A stretch of 64,000 bases of DNA from Gammaproteobacteria bacterium (GCA_014132595.1 BMAG01000053.1:1-64000); one strand, 5' to 3'. Shown: positions 1-8,998, counted from the stretch's first letter. Notes: generated by a model not told the origin, from the letters alone. A program made the numbers and translations.

Positions 1-1783
1 TCCGCACCCGAATAGACTGCGGTGTGATTTCTACTAATTCATCATCCTCAATAAACTCCAATGCCTGCTCAAGCGACATTAAAATCGGTGGAATTAATAA
101 AATATTTTCATCAGAACCCGCGGCGCGGATGTTGGTCAGCTGTTTTGCTTTGGTTGCATTGACCACCAGATCATTATCACGGGAGTGAATACCAATGACC
201 ATTCCTTCATACACTTCTGTTTGAGGAGAAATCAGCATGCGGCCTCTTTCTTGCAGATTCCATAACGCATAAGCAAGAGCAGTACCTGCTTGATTTGAAA
301 TAAGAACACCATTTTGTCGATGGGGGATTTCGCCTTTGACAGCAGGTCCGTAATGACTAAATACATGATGCATGATCCCGGTGCCGGATGTCATCGTTAA
401 AAAATCCGTATGAAAACCGATGAGGGCGCGTGAGGGTACGATAAAATCTAAACGTACGCGGCCTTTGTCATCTTGCATCATATGTTTCAATTCACCTTTG
501 CGTGAACCGAGTTGTTCCATGACAGAACCTTGGTGGGTTGTTTCCACATCGATGGTTAATGCTTCGAAAGGTTCTTGTGTTTCACCGTCAACTACTTTAG
601 TAATAACTTCAGGACGAGAGACCGCAAGTTCATAACCTTCTCGGCGCATGTTTTCAATTAAAATAGAAAGATGTAGTTCGCCGCGGCCTGAAACTTTAAA
701 TTTATCAGGATCTGCAGTATCTTCAACCCGTAATGCGACGTTATGTAAAAGTTCTTTGTCCAAACGTTCGCGAATTTTTCGGCTGGTAACAAACTTCCCT
801 TCACGTCCTGCAAAAGGAGATGTGTTAACTTGGAATGTCATGCTGACAGTGGGCTCATCCACGGAAAGTGCAGGAAGTGCTTCAACGCAAGTAGGATCAC
901 ATAACGTATCAGAAATTTTTAGCTCCTCAATACCGGTGATTGCGACAATGTTTCCAGCGGATGCCATCGGAACTTCAGTACGTTCTAGACCTAAGTACTC
1001 TAGCACTTGCAAAATGCGGCCTTGGCGGACTTTATTTTCACGATCAATAATGCTCACCGCCATGTTTGTTTTAACTTGACCGCGGCGAATGCGTCCAACA
1101 CCAATCATGCCTACATAGCTTGAATAATCCAATGTGCTGATTTGCATTTGGAAAGGACCGTCTAAATCAACCGGTGGGGGCGGCACATTCTTTACAATGG
1201 TTTCAAATAATAAATTCATGTTGTCTGATTTATCATTAGGATCCATGACGGCATAACCTAATAATGCAGAAGTATAAATAATCGGGAAATCTAATTGCTT
1301 GTCAGTTGCGCCCAAATTATCGAATAAATCGAAAACTTGATCGATGACCCAATCAGGACGTGCGCCTGGACGGTCAATTTTATTAATCACGACAATCGGA
1401 TTTAAACCTTGGGCAAATGCTTTTTGTGTGACGAAGCGAGTTTGCGGCATGGGGCCGTCAACGGCGTCAACGAGCAATAATACGGAATCGACCATCGATA
1501 GAATACGTTCGACTTCACCGCCAAAGTCAGCATGGCCAGGGGTGTCAACAATATTGATTCGATATTCTTGGTTGGTGTTATTATCATGCCAGACGAGTGC
1601 GGTATTTTTCGCTAAAATGGTAATGCCTCGTTCACGTTCGAGGTCATTACTATCCATTACACGCTCTGTGTTGGTTGTTTTTTTAGAAAGGCTCGCTGTT
1701 TGTTGTAACAGTTTATCTACCAGGGTGGTTTTTCCATGGTCGACATGAGCGATGATTGCGATATTTCGTAATTGTTCTGACAC
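1..1783 (-). CDS. typA: Translational GTPase TypA/BipA, 3' end cut by window edge
   Basis: Ribosome-associated GTPase of the EF-G/LepA family, needed for ribosome assembly and stress adaptation. I translated it from the minus strand. It starts at a GTG at 1783 (VSEQLRNIAIIAHVDHGK), with AGGG four bases upstream. The P-loop AHVDHGKTT lies at residues 12-20, and the switch II motif DTPGHADF and the NKID base-recognition motif follow. The visible end reads ELVEITPQSIRVR, which matches the far C-terminus of E. coli TypA, so of roughly 605 residues only 10-15 are missing (594 codons seen). It is divergent from xth. Confidence 0.96.
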   Translation of the reverse strand, partial: MSEQLRNIAIIAHVDHGKTTLVDKLLQQTASLSKKTTNTERVMDSNDLERERGITILAKNTALVWHDNNTNQEYRINIVDTPGHADFGGEVERILSMVDSVLLLVDAVDGPMPQTRFVTQKAFAQGLNPIVVINKIDRPGARPDWVIDQVFDLFDNLGATDKQLDFPIIYTSALLGYAVMDPNDKSDNMNLLFETIVKNVPPPPVDLDGPFQMQISTLDYSSYVGMIGVGRIRRGQVKTNMAVSIIDRENKVRQGRILQVLEYLGLERTEVPMASAGNIVAITGIEELKISDTLCDPTCVEALPALSVDEPTVSMTFQVNTSPFAGREGKFVTSRKIRERLDKELLHNVALRVEDTADPDKFKVSGRGELHLSILIENMRREGYELAVSRPEVITKVVDGETQEPFEALTIDVETTHQGSVMEQLGSRKGELKHMMQDDKGRVRLDFIVPSRALIGFHTDFLTMTSGTGIMHHVFSHYGPAVKGEIPHRQNGVLISNQAGTALAYALWNLQERGRMLISPQTEVYEGMVIGIHSRDNDLVVNATKAKQLTNIRAAGSDENILLIPPILMSLEQALEFIEDDELVEITPQSIRVR

Positions 1784-1924
1784 GATTCCCTACCTATTTT
1801 GCTGTGTTGTTTTAAAAAAGCGCCCCATCTTACACTAAATGAGGCGGTTAAGCCAATTGTCGGTGCTATCTTCGGACGACAAGATGAGAAGTATTTTTTA
1901 TCCTCCGCCTTCCTGACCTTGCCC

Positions 1925-1942
1925 CTGCGGAGGAAGGAACCC
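1925..1942 (+). repeat. 18-bp sequence shared with 58153-58170, inside a hairpin
   Basis: The 18 bases here occur again, identically, at 58153-58170 in the queA-yajC gap. In this copy part of the sequence (1927-1934) also pairs with 1901-1908, giving an 8-bp perfect stem with an 18-nt loop. It lies in the 226-bp divergent gap between typA and xth. It may be the edge of a dispersed repeat or a piece of a small RNA. Nothing in the sequence decides this. Confidence 0.5.
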
Positions 1943-2009
1943 CTAGTAGCTGTGTTTTAGGTATGCAATGCGTTAGAATGCTTTCCAACAATTTATATAG
2001 AGTTAAACA

Positions 2010-2783
2010 ATGTCACTAAAAATAGCTACTTGGAATGTGAATTCTTTGAAAGTGCGATTGCCGCAAGTCTTGTATTGGTTGGAGACGATGAAGCCCGATG
2101 TTTTGGCACTGCAGGAAACCAAGGTGCTAGATGTGGATTTTCCAGGAGAGGCTATTCGTGCAGCGGGGTATGAGGTCGTTTATAGCGGGCAGCGCACTTA
2201 TAATGGTGTTGCTATTATTAGCCGTTTAGCAGCTTGTGATATTGTCACTGATATCCCGGGGCTGGATGATCCGCAGCGGCGGGTATTGGCAGTGACCATC
2301 GGCGATCTTCGGGTTATTAATCTGTATGTTCCCAATGGCGAAAGCGTTGTTTCGGAAAAATATCTTTATAAATTAGGCTGGTTAGACAAATTACAACTTT
2401 TTTTGGCGGAAGAATTAAAAGCGCATCCTAAGCTCGTCGTTTTGGGGGATTTTAATATAGCTCCAGAAGATCAAGATGTGCATGATCCCAAAGAATGGGA
2501 GGGGCGGGTGCTGTTCAGTGATAAAGAACGTGCCGCGCTTTCGAGGGTATATGAGCTTGGATTAATCGATTGTTTTAGGCTTCATCCTCAACCTGAAAAG
2601 AGTTTTAGCTGGTGGGATTATCGAATGAACTCATTTAAACGTAATCGAGGGCTTCGAATTGATCATATATTAGCCAGCCCTACCCTAAGTGCTCATTGTC
2701 ATCGTAGTTATATCGATATAACCCCCCGATCTTCAGAGCGCCCATCGGATCATACCCCCGTTGTTGCTGAGTTTTTGGCTTGA
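2010..2783 (+). CDS. xth: Exodeoxyribonuclease III
   Basis: Mg-dependent 3'-5' exonuclease and AP endonuclease of base-excision repair, endonuclease/exonuclease/phosphatase fold, cytoplasmic. At 257 residues it is close to E. coli XthA (268). Visible family motifs are TWNVNSLKVR with the catalytic Asn at residue 9, LQETK with the metal-binding Glu36, GDFNIAP near residue 150, and the C-terminal SDHTPVVAEF with the catalytic His. The Shine-Dalgarno sequence is weak. It stands alone between typA (divergent) and rpmE. Confidence 0.95.
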   Translation: MSLKIATWNVNSLKVRLPQVLYWLETMKPDVLALQETKVLDVDFPGEAIRAAGYEVVYSGQRTYNGVAIISRLAACDIVTDIPGLDDPQRRVLAVTIGDLRVINLYVPNGESVVSEKYLYKLGWLDKLQLFLAEELKAHPKLVVLGDFNIAPEDQDVHDPKEWEGRVLFSDKERAALSRVYELGLIDCFRLHPQPEKSFSWWDYRMNSFKRNRGLRIDHILASPTLSAHCHRSYIDITPRSSERPSDHTPVVAEFLA

Positions 2784-2899
2784 TTCATCCCCCGCTCTCG
2801 GCTATGATTGCCAACCTAATTTGAAATAAGTATGCTTTAATACTAAGCTTTAAAGCACACAGACAAGACACGATTGAGATTAAGAGGTTAATAAAGAAT

Positions 2900-3151
2900 A
2901 TGAAACAAGATATCCATCCACAATACAAAGACGTTAAAGTGACTTGCAGCTGTGGCAATACTTTTGAGACACGCTCCACCACAAGCAAAGATGTCTTATT
3001 GATTGAAGTATGCTCGATGTGCCATCCTTTTTATACAGGTAAGCAGAAGATCGTGGATACCGCCGGCCGTGTGGATCGCTTCCAGCAAAAATATGCACGT
3101 AAAAATGTTGCTAAGAAAGGCTCTGCTGTAGAACAAGATAAACAGAAGTAA
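2900..3151 (+). CDS. rpmE: 50S ribosomal protein L31, zinc-binding type
   Basis: Large-subunit ribosomal protein L31. It starts [19 protein letters not shown] and keeps the four zinc-ligand positions as Cys16, Cys18, Cys38 and Cys41, so it is the zinc-containing (C+) form. At 83 residues it is slightly longer than the usual ~70 because of a charged Lys/Gln-rich tail. A clear intrinsic terminator follows at 3220-3252, which makes it a single-gene transcript unless it is read from xth. Confidence 0.95.
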   Translation: MKQDIHPQYKDVKVTCSCGNTFETRSTTSKDVLLIEVCSMCHPFYTGKQKIVDTAGRVDRFQQKYARKNVAKKGSAVEQDKQK

Positions 3152-3219
3152 TCAGTCTGAAGCCAGGGATATTGTTAAAATGGAATTGTCTCGATTGCAA
3201 GTAGAATTAGTTTAGATAT

Positions 3220-3252
3220 AAAGCGTCATTTAATAACTGACGCTTTTTTTTT
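3220..3252 (+). terminator. Rho-independent terminator after rpmE
   Basis: A 9-bp perfect stem (3220-3228 with 3238-3246) closes a 9-nt loop and runs into an uninterrupted T tract at 3244-3252. It ends just upstream of the malic enzyme start at 3281, so that gene needs its own promoter or read-through. Confidence 0.85.
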
Positions 3253-3280
3253 AGCTAAATTTTAAAAAGGTATTAGGGTC

Positions 3281-4525
3281 ATGAGAAAAGATCCAGTCAA
3301 AGCAGCACTCGATTATCACAGTTTCCCTGTCGCAGGAAAAATAAGTGTTGTTCCAATTAAGGCAACGGATACGCAAGAAGACTTAGCATTATGCTACACG
3401 CCTGGTGTTGCAGAGCCCGTGAAAGAAATTGCAAAAGATCACGCTGCAGCGTATCGCTATACGAGCAAAGGTAATTTAATTGGTGTTATTACCAATGGAA
3501 CAGCAATATTAGGATTAGGAAATTTGGGAGCCTTGGCCAGCAAACCTGTTATGGAAGGTAAAGGTGTCTTATTTAAATTACTTGCGGATATTGATGTCTT
3601 TGATATCGAAATAGATTGTGAAGATATCCAGGGCTTTGTGGATACCGTTATTCGTATTGCTCCTACTTTTGGCGGAATTAATTTAGAAGATATTAAAGCG
3701 CCTGAATGTTTTATCATTGAAGAAGCTTTGCGTAAACAATTAAAAATTCCTGTGTTTCATGATGATCAACATGGCACAGCAATCGTTGTCGCTGCAGGGT
3801 TATTAAATGCATTAGATTTGCAGAACAAAGATATCCGTGAAGCACGAATTGTATTTGCAGGTGCTGGCGCTGCGGGTGTTGCCACGGCAAAACTGTTGAT
3901 GGAATTAGGCGCACAGCCTGAAAATGTTTTGATGGTAGATCGCGTGGGTGTTATTCACCAGGAACGTAGAGATTTAAATGAATATAAAAAAGCATTTGCA
4001 GTAAGCACGACAAAGCGTTCTTTGATGGATGCTTTGGTGAATGCTGATGTCTTTATTGGATTATCGGGCCCCGATGTTTTAACGCCGGATATGTTAAAAA
4101 GCATGGCAAAAAAACCGGTTGTTTTTGCTTTATCTAATCCTGTGCCTGAGATCATGCCAAATCTCGCGCGTGAAATACGCAGTGATATTATCATTGCAAC
4201 AGGCCGCAGTGATTTTCCGAATCAAGTGAATAATGCATTGTGTTTCCCGTATATATTTCGCGGCGCTTTGGATGTGCGGGCTTCCTGTATTAATGAAACA
4301 ATGAAATTAGCAGCCGTGCATGCGCTTAAAGATTTGGCGCGAGAACCCGTACCTCAAGAAATGTTGATTGCCTATAAACACAAGCAGCTTGAATTTGGCC
4401 CAGAATATATTTTGCCGATGTTGCTTGATAAACGATTAAAGTCTCATGTCGCAGAGGCTGTTGCAAAAGCTGCGATTGTTTCAGGCGCTGCAAATGTAAA
4501 GTGTTCTGCGATTAGCCATGATTAG
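3281..4525 (+). CDS. Malic enzyme, short single-domain form
   Basis: Oxidative decarboxylation of malate to pyruvate with NAD(P). At 414 residues this is the short form, and it lacks the C-terminal phosphotransacetylase-like domain of E. coli MaeB (about 760 residues). Catalytic residues are visible: Tyr39 (CYTPGVAEP), Lys94 (MEGKG), metal ligands Glu136-Asp137 (NLEDIKAP) and Asp162 (FHDDQHGTA). The dinucleotide-binding GAGAAG follows near residue 195. Cofactor preference cannot be read from the sequence. It would feed pyruvate and NAD(P)H from C4 acids, which suits an amino-acid-fed lifestyle. Confidence 0.93.
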   Translation: MRKDPVKAALDYHSFPVAGKISVVPIKATDTQEDLALCYTPGVAEPVKEIAKDHAAAYRYTSKGNLIGVITNGTAILGLGNLGALASKPVMEGKGVLFKLLADIDVFDIEIDCEDIQGFVDTVIRIAPTFGGINLEDIKAPECFIIEEALRKQLKIPVFHDDQHGTAIVVAAGLLNALDLQNKDIREARIVFAGAGAAGVATAKLLMELGAQPENVLMVDRVGVIHQERRDLNEYKKAFAVSTTKRSLMDALVNADVFIGLSGPDVLTPDMLKSMAKKPVVFALSNPVPEIMPNLAREIRSDIIIATGRSDFPNQVNNALCFPYIFRGALDVRASCINETMKLAAVHALKDLAREPVPQEMLIAYKHKQLEFGPEYILPMLLDKRLKSHVAEAVAKAAIVSGAANVKCSAISHD

Positions 4526-4607
4526 AGGTGAGCGGAATTCATAAGTAAGAAGGGAGATAGATGCTGGTGCTTGGGAGTTTCTAAACAACTATAATTAGGA
4601 TCCTGAC

Positions 4608-5906
4608 ATGATAAATAACCGTGCAAAAATATATGTCTTAACTCCTTGGATCATTTGTTCCTTGGGCGCACTTTACTACTGTTACGAATATTTTTTACGT
4701 ATTTCTCCGAGTGTGATGATTCCTGAATTGATGAAAGCCTATCAATTAACGGGAGCGGAAGTCGGGAATCTTTCTGCTTTTTATTATCACGCGTATGTTC
4801 CCATGCAAATTATTGTAGGGCTTTTAATGGATCGTTATGGCCCTCGTCGTTTGTTAGCCTTAGCTTGCCTTTTTTCTGTGATCGGTACTTATTTATTTGC
4901 GGGCGGCCATAATTTTGCGATGGCAGAATTGGGGCGATTTTTAGTTGGTTTCGGTGCTGCTTTTGCGTTTGTGGGCGCTTTAAAGTTAGCAACGATTTGG
5001 CTGCCGCCTAATCGTTTTGCTTTAATTTCAGGGATTATCACAAGCTTAGGTATGATCGGTGCGATGGCCGGCGATATCTTGCTGCGAAACCTGGTGGATG
5101 TCCTGGGCTGGAAAACAACAACCTACGCATCAGCCGGTGTCGGTGTTGTGCTTACCATTTTAATTTGGTCTATCGTTCGTGATGTGAATCCATCTCCTAC
5201 GCATTCTCATTATCACGCAGAACGTATTTATTTTCATGACTTATTAAAAGGGCTATGGGGTGCGTTAAGAAATCCGCAAATTTGGTTTAACGGGATTGTG
5301 GGTTTTGTTTTATATCTTTCTCTTTCTGCTTTCGCAGAGTTATGGGGAATTCCTTATTTAGAACAAGCGCGCGGTTTATCACGCATTCATGCTGCCGATG
5401 CCAATGCGATGGTTTTCTTAGGTTGGGCCATTGGCGGACCTTGCTGGGGTTTATTTTCTGACTTCATTGGCAGACGTTGTTTGCCGCTTGTGATTGCTTC
5501 CCTTTCTTCACTGTTGGTGATTTGTGTGATTTTGTATTTCCCACATATTTCATATGGCTCCATGTCATTCTTGTTATTTTTATTTGGCTTTTTATCGAGC
5601 GGACAAGTTTTAGTGTTCGCCATCTGCCGTGAAGTAACTCATTATCGAATTGCAGGTACTGCAATTGCTTTAACGAATATGTTGGTCATGCTCGGTGGAA
5701 ACTTGTTCCAGCCTGTCATTGGTAAATTGTTAGATATGGGTTGGACAGGCGATATGATCAATGGAACGCGTCATTATTCCATGTTGAACTATCAGACAGC
5801 ATTGAGTGTGATACCCGCAAGCATTGTGATTGCAGTTATTTTAGTTTATTTCATTCGTGAGACGCATGCTGAGATTCCGATGGATGGAAGAGAGCATGGC
5901 GAGTGA
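4608..5906 (+). CDS. MFS transporter, 12 transmembrane segments
   Basis: Inner-membrane secondary transporter of the major facilitator superfamily, 432 residues. The MFS loop 2-3 signature appears as GLLMDRYGPRR, and the related loop in the second half reads GLFSDFIGRRC. The early motif YYCYEYFLRISPSVM is one I associate with the large MFS expansions of Legionella and Coxiella, but the substrate cannot be deduced. It lies 82 bp after the malic enzyme on the same strand and ends before a hairpin at 5922-5953. Cotranscription with the malic enzyme is possible. Confidence 0.88.
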   Translation: MINNRAKIYVLTPWIICSLGALYYCYEYFLRISPSVMIPELMKAYQLTGAEVGNLSAFYYHAYVPMQIIVGLLMDRYGPRRLLALACLFSVIGTYLFAGGHNFAMAELGRFLVGFGAAFAFVGALKLATIWLPPNRFALISGIITSLGMIGAMAGDILLRNLVDVLGWKTTTYASAGVGVVLTILIWSIVRDVNPSPTHSHYHAERIYFHDLLKGLWGALRNPQIWFNGIVGFVLYLSLSAFAELWGIPYLEQARGLSRIHAADANAMVFLGWAIGGPCWGLFSDFIGRRCLPLVIASLSSLLVICVILYFPHISYGSMSFLLFLFGFLSSGQVLVFAICREVTHYRIAGTAIALTNMLVMLGGNLFQPVIGKLLDMGWTGDMINGTRHYSMLNYQTALSVIPASIVIAVILVYFIRETHAEIPMDGREHGE

Positions 5907-5921
5907 GCTAAAGATTTAAAG

Positions 5922-5953
5922 TTGCGGGGTAATAAGCGTATTATTCCCCGCAA
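5922..5953. terminator. Hairpin between convergent genes (likely bidirectional terminator)
   Basis: Arms 5922-5929 and 5946-5953 pair perfectly over 8 bp. A second 5-bp stem (5930-5934 with 5939-5943) stacks inside, with a two-base bulge. It sits between the stop of the MFS gene (+) and the stop of the small secreted-protein gene (-). The T tracts on either side are poor, so the terminator role rests on the hairpin and its location. Confidence 0.55.
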
Positions 5954-5958
5954 TGATG

Positions 5959-6291
5959 TTATTCGTAATGCTTGTAAGTAATATGATGACGATGTACACG
6001 ATAAGTGTCTATGCCGCCATCAGGAGCCCATACGGTTTCAGTGGGTGCAAGACGATGTTCGCAAATGCGCTGACCAGGGTAAATCACACCATTCACATAA
6101 ACAGAACGTTCTATGTAGCAACGTTTATATTCCCGCGGCATATACACTTGTCGTACGACCATGGGCGCATAGGTTTCTTGTACGATCGGTTGAGGGTATC
6201 CTACAAAAAACGAGATTTTGTTAGCAGAACAAGCTGTTGCGGCAGATATACAGAATAAAGCGATTCCTAACTTTTTGTAAAATTTCGACAT
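5959..6291 (-). CDS. Small exported protein of unknown function
   Basis: 110 residues with an N-terminal signal: a charged start MSKFYKK, a hydrophobic core (LGIALFCISAATA), and a Cys at residue 21. The sequence before the Cys (ATAC) is a poor lipobox, so either signal peptidase I or II could act. The mature part is rich in Tyr, Arg and His with two further Cys (KRCYIER, QRICEH). That suggests a periplasmic or envelope protein stabilised by a disulfide, but no family is recognised. GAGG five bases upstream of the ATG supports the start. The overlapping plus-strand frame has no such support. Confidence 0.7.
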   Translation of the reverse strand: MSKFYKKLGIALFCISAATACSANKISFFVGYPQPIVQETYAPMVVRQVYMPREYKRCYIERSVYVNGVIYPGQRICEHRLAPTETVWAPDGGIDTYRVHRHHITYKHYE

Positions 6292-6435
6292 TTTAACCTC
6301 ATTATCAGTGAATGCCTAAAATGAGAGCTCACAATAGCATAGTGGGTACAAGTTGTCCAATAGCGCATTACCTTTTTCGAAAAGGCTTTGAATGATATAT
6401 GATAGGGGGATAGGTATTAAGGGAGTAAATATTCT

Positions 6436-6606
6436 ATGCTGCATTGGGTCTTGGTTTTTCTTGTTGTTGCTATTATTTCGGGTCTTTTAGGATTTACTAG
6501 TGTTGCAGCGCAAGCTGCAGGCATCGCAAAAATTTTATTTTTTATTTTTTTGGTGCTTTTTGTGTTTTCGCTGGTTATGCATCTTGTTTCAAAAAATCGT
6601 AAATAA
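6436..6606 (+). CDS. DUF1328 / YtjA-family small membrane protein
   Basis: A 56-residue protein starting [20 protein letters not shown], with two hydrophobic helices around a short [10 protein letters not shown] turn and a basic C-terminus (SKNRK). This matches the pattern of E. coli YtjA (DUF1328), a family of tiny inner-membrane proteins of unknown role that is often linked to stress. It lies 11 bp upstream of another two-helix membrane protein, with which it probably forms an operon. Confidence 0.85.
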   Translation: MLHWVLVFLVVAIISGLLGFTSVAAQAAGIAKILFFIFLVLFVFSLVMHLVSKNRK

Positions 6607-6617
6607 GGAGCTGTTAT

Positions 6618-6839
6618 ATGAAATCTATTACAACGACAATCGGTTTGATTCTTATCTTGCTAGGTATTTTGACATTTGTCTATCAAGGGTTTACTTATAC
6701 AAAGCAGGAAAAAGTGGCTCAGTTAGGTGATCTGAATGTCACGACCTCTAAACAAGAAACGGTTCATTTCCCGCCGTTATTGGGCGGTTTATCTCTTGCG
6801 GTTGGAATTGTTTTAGTCGTCGTCGGACGACGAAAATAA
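6618..6839 (+). CDS. Small two-helix membrane protein
   Basis: 73 residues. One transmembrane helix lies near residues 6-25 and another near 53-70 (LLGGLSLAVGIVLVVVG). Between them is a soluble loop with the sequence TKQEKVAQLGDLNVTTSKQE. Proteins of this layout are widespread in proteobacteria, but I cannot name a function. AAGGAG precedes the start by nine bases, which fixes it. It is the second gene after the YtjA-like gene. The gene ends convergent with the FAD monooxygenase, leaving only 16 bp between the two stops. Confidence 0.75.
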   Translation: MKSITTTIGLILILLGILTFVYQGFTYTKQEKVAQLGDLNVTTSKQETVHFPPLLGGLSLAVGIVLVVVGRRK

Positions 6840-6855
6840 ACGTGACTTTTAAGCG

Positions 6856-8373
6856 TCACTCCATTTTTAAGTTCAATGCATTGTAAAAAGTTTCTAATTT
6901 TTGGATATCCTGATGGTTATCGATATACGAAATATAACCGTCAGGTCTAATTAAATAGATAGCATCCTTTTCTAATCCAGCATTTTCTGCTTGTTTGTTC
7001 CATGGAAATATATGAAGCTCTAGGTTTAAATTTTTTATGTCTATGGCAAATGTTTCACTGGCTTCACCATAAATATGGATTTGCCAATTCATCGATTTCA
7101 AAGATGAAAAATTATCGGTTGTCTCATATTTGACCCAAGGTAATCGATCGCCGCCGTACAAAGTGTTGGCATGACCTTTGCTTAATGCACTCTGTCGATA
7201 GTTGATTTTAATTTGAGAGGTGAGCTTGAAAAAAAATCGTCTGATCGAGGGTAAACGAAAAAGTAATGGCAAAAGATAAGGGAAAATAAAGCCGCGCCAG
7301 CATTTTCCAAGAAGTCCTTTGTCAGTCATGATCTGAAAGAGTTTGTCTGTTGTTTCGACAAGCTGATTGGCAAAAGTCTTGCGCTCAATTTCATAAGTAT
7401 CTAGTAAACTTGTTGAAGCATTATCTTTTAAAACAGCTGCGATTTTCCAAGCTAAATTGATGGCATCACCAATACCGGTATTCATCCCTTGAGCGCCAGC
7501 AGGGCTATGTATGTGAGCCGCATCGCCCATTAAAAAAACATGATTTAATCTAAAATGATTCGCGACACGATGATGTACATGATAAGTAGAGAACCAGTTG
7601 AGGGATTCTACTTTTATGTCGGTGTTGTTTGAAAGAGAAGGCAGCACATCTTCAAATGTAATAGCATCTTTGTTTTCTCTTTCCTCTGGCACTATGCCAA
7701 TCAATCGTAAAGATCCGGTGCTGCGCACGGGAAGCACTAGGCAGAAATCTTTCTGACTGACGCATATTTGTAGATTATGATTTGTGTAATCACCTCGTCT
7801 TGCCATCACATCTGCAACATAAAAAATCTGAGAGTAAGTTCCGCCAGGAAATTTAATATTAAGCCTGTTACGTATGGTGCTGCGTGCGCCATCGCAGCCG
7901 CAAAGATAAGCGAAATCGATTGTTTCAAGACCGCGCTCAGACTTTAGAGTAACTTCAACATGCTTTTTTTTCTGCGTGAATGTTTGAAGCTCTGTATTCC
8001 GCTCTATATTTACACCTGCGTGACGTAAATGTTCAATCAGGATTTTTTCATGTTCATCCTGAGGTAAAAATAAAAAAAATGGAAAAGGGCTTAAGCCTTT
8101 TCCCATATCGATTAATGGGAGCGAAAAAGTTTTGTCTCCATTTTTTCGGATAGTCAACATGTCAGCTTTAATGCCATTTTTTATAATTTCTTCTGCTAAT
8201 CCTATTTGTTGATACTGTTCTAAGGTATGTGCCTGTATTCCTATCGCGCGGGATTCTTTGCCAGCATCTGCATTTTTATCAATAATGCGAACAGCAACGC
8301 CAAGACGCGTTAACCAAAGTGCGAGAATTAACCCTGTTGGCCCTGCGCCGACAATAAGAACCGGTGTTTTCAT
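6856..8373 (-). CDS. FAD-dependent aromatic-type monooxygenase (PheA/TfdB family)
   Basis: 505-residue flavoprotein hydroxylase. The N-terminal Rossmann motif is VLIVGAGPTGLILALWL. A DG-type motif (CGCDGARSTIRNRL) sits near the middle, and the FAD-ribityl motif FLMGDAAHIHSPAGAQGMN follows, as in phenol and 2,4-dichlorophenol hydroxylases and antibiotic-tailoring enzymes. The substrate is unknown. I chose the ATG at 8373 over the upstream in-frame start at 8415 because AAGGA lies seven bases before it and the Rossmann strand begins at once. No degradation genes are adjacent, so it may act on an isolated quinone or aromatic compound. Confidence 0.88.
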   Translation of the reverse strand: MKTPVLIVGAGPTGLILALWLTRLGVAVRIIDKNADAGKESRAIGIQAHTLEQYQQIGLAEEIIKNGIKADMLTIRKNGDKTFSLPLIDMGKGLSPFPFFLFLPQDEHEKILIEHLRHAGVNIERNTELQTFTQKKKHVEVTLKSERGLETIDFAYLCGCDGARSTIRNRLNIKFPGGTYSQIFYVADVMARRGDYTNHNLQICVSQKDFCLVLPVRSTGSLRLIGIVPEERENKDAITFEDVLPSLSNNTDIKVESLNWFSTYHVHHRVANHFRLNHVFLMGDAAHIHSPAGAQGMNTGIGDAINLAWKIAAVLKDNASTSLLDTYEIERKTFANQLVETTDKLFQIMTDKGLLGKCWRGFIFPYLLPLLFRLPSIRRFFFKLTSQIKINYRQSALSKGHANTLYGGDRLPWVKYETTDNFSSLKSMNWQIHIYGEASETFAIDIKNLNLELHIFPWNKQAENAGLEKDAIYLIRPDGYISYIDNHQDIQKLETFYNALNLKME

Positions 8374-8442
8374 GATCACATCCTTTTGAAAAATAATAAC
8401 GCATATAAATGACAATCGATTAGTTTTTAAATATTCTTAATG

Positions 8443-8457
8443 TAATATGTCATATTA
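8443..8457. promoter_or_regulatory. 15-bp perfect palindrome in a divergent promoter region
   Basis: Seven-base arms (TAATATG and CATATTA) flank a single central base. The site lies 70 bp upstream of the monooxygenase start and about 100 bp upstream of the MazG-like gene on the other strand. It has the size and symmetry of a dimeric repressor site, but the region is very AT-rich and no regulator gene is adjacent. Confidence 0.3.
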
Positions 8458-8560
8458 TTATAATTAGAATAAACCTAAAGGATTTGGGTTGAAAGATATT
8501 TTAGGGGGTTCTATATTCGTCTATCAGTTATAGTTTTATACAAAAAGTGTGAGGTATGCC

Positions 8561-8938
8561 ATGTCATTATTAGAAAAAATTACCAGATTAGAAAAAGAAG
8601 CCGAAGATTTTGGATTTAAATGGGAAAAGGTAAATCAGATCATGGCGCAAATTCACAGTGAATGTGACGAAATTACCGTTCATTTAAACGATCCAGCAAG
8701 TGATCCTGATAAAACTAAATTACAAGAAGAGATCGGCGATCTATTGCATGCTGTATTTTCTTTATGTGTTTTTTGTAAATTATCACCACAAGCGACACTG
8801 GAAAAAACATTGGCTAAATTTGAAAGACGCCTTGAGGCAGTAAAACAGATTGCTAAAGCGCAGGGATTAAACTCTTTGGAGGGGAGATCTTTTGATGAGC
8901 TAATGGGTTATTGGGAAAAAGCAAAAAAAAGAGTGTGA
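8561..8938 (+). CDS. MazG-like nucleotide pyrophosphohydrolase domain protein
   Basis: 125 residues, all-alpha. The metal-binding pattern of the MazG/dUTPase-like superfamily is seen as EIHSECDE-type acidic residues near 30-36 and EEIGDLLHAVFSL near residues 58-70 (E..E plus E..D). Such proteins hydrolyse nucleoside triphosphates to monophosphates and clean the nucleotide pool. At this size it is a single MazG domain, not the tandem domain of E. coli MazG (263 residues). The ATG at 8561, with GAGG six bases upstream, is preferred to an in-frame GTG at 8549. Confidence 0.75.
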   Translation: MSLLEKITRLEKEAEDFGFKWEKVNQIMAQIHSECDEITVHLNDPASDPDKTKLQEEIGDLLHAVFSLCVFCKLSPQATLEKTLAKFERRLEAVKQIAKAQGLNSLEGRSFDELMGYWEKAKKRV

Positions 8939-8969
8939 TGATGCGTTGATATTGTTACAAACAAATTTC

Positions 8970-8998
8970 TTGTTTTAAAAAAACATTCGCTATATAGT
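8970..8998 (+). promoter_or_regulatory. Sigma-70-type promoter for the 806-residue protein
   Basis: TTGTTT at 8970-8975 and TATAGT at 8993-8998 are separated by exactly 17 bp. This would give a transcript with an unusually long leader of about 190 nt before the start at 9197. Confidence 0.5.

Noticed and set aside
5953-6258. 101-codon plus-strand frame
   Set aside because: Antisense to the small exported protein, which has a signal peptide and a good ribosome-binding site. This frame has neither.
6500-6730. 76-codon plus-strand frame
   Set aside because: Out of frame with, and overlapping, the YtjA-like gene and the second small membrane-protein gene, both of which have better starts.
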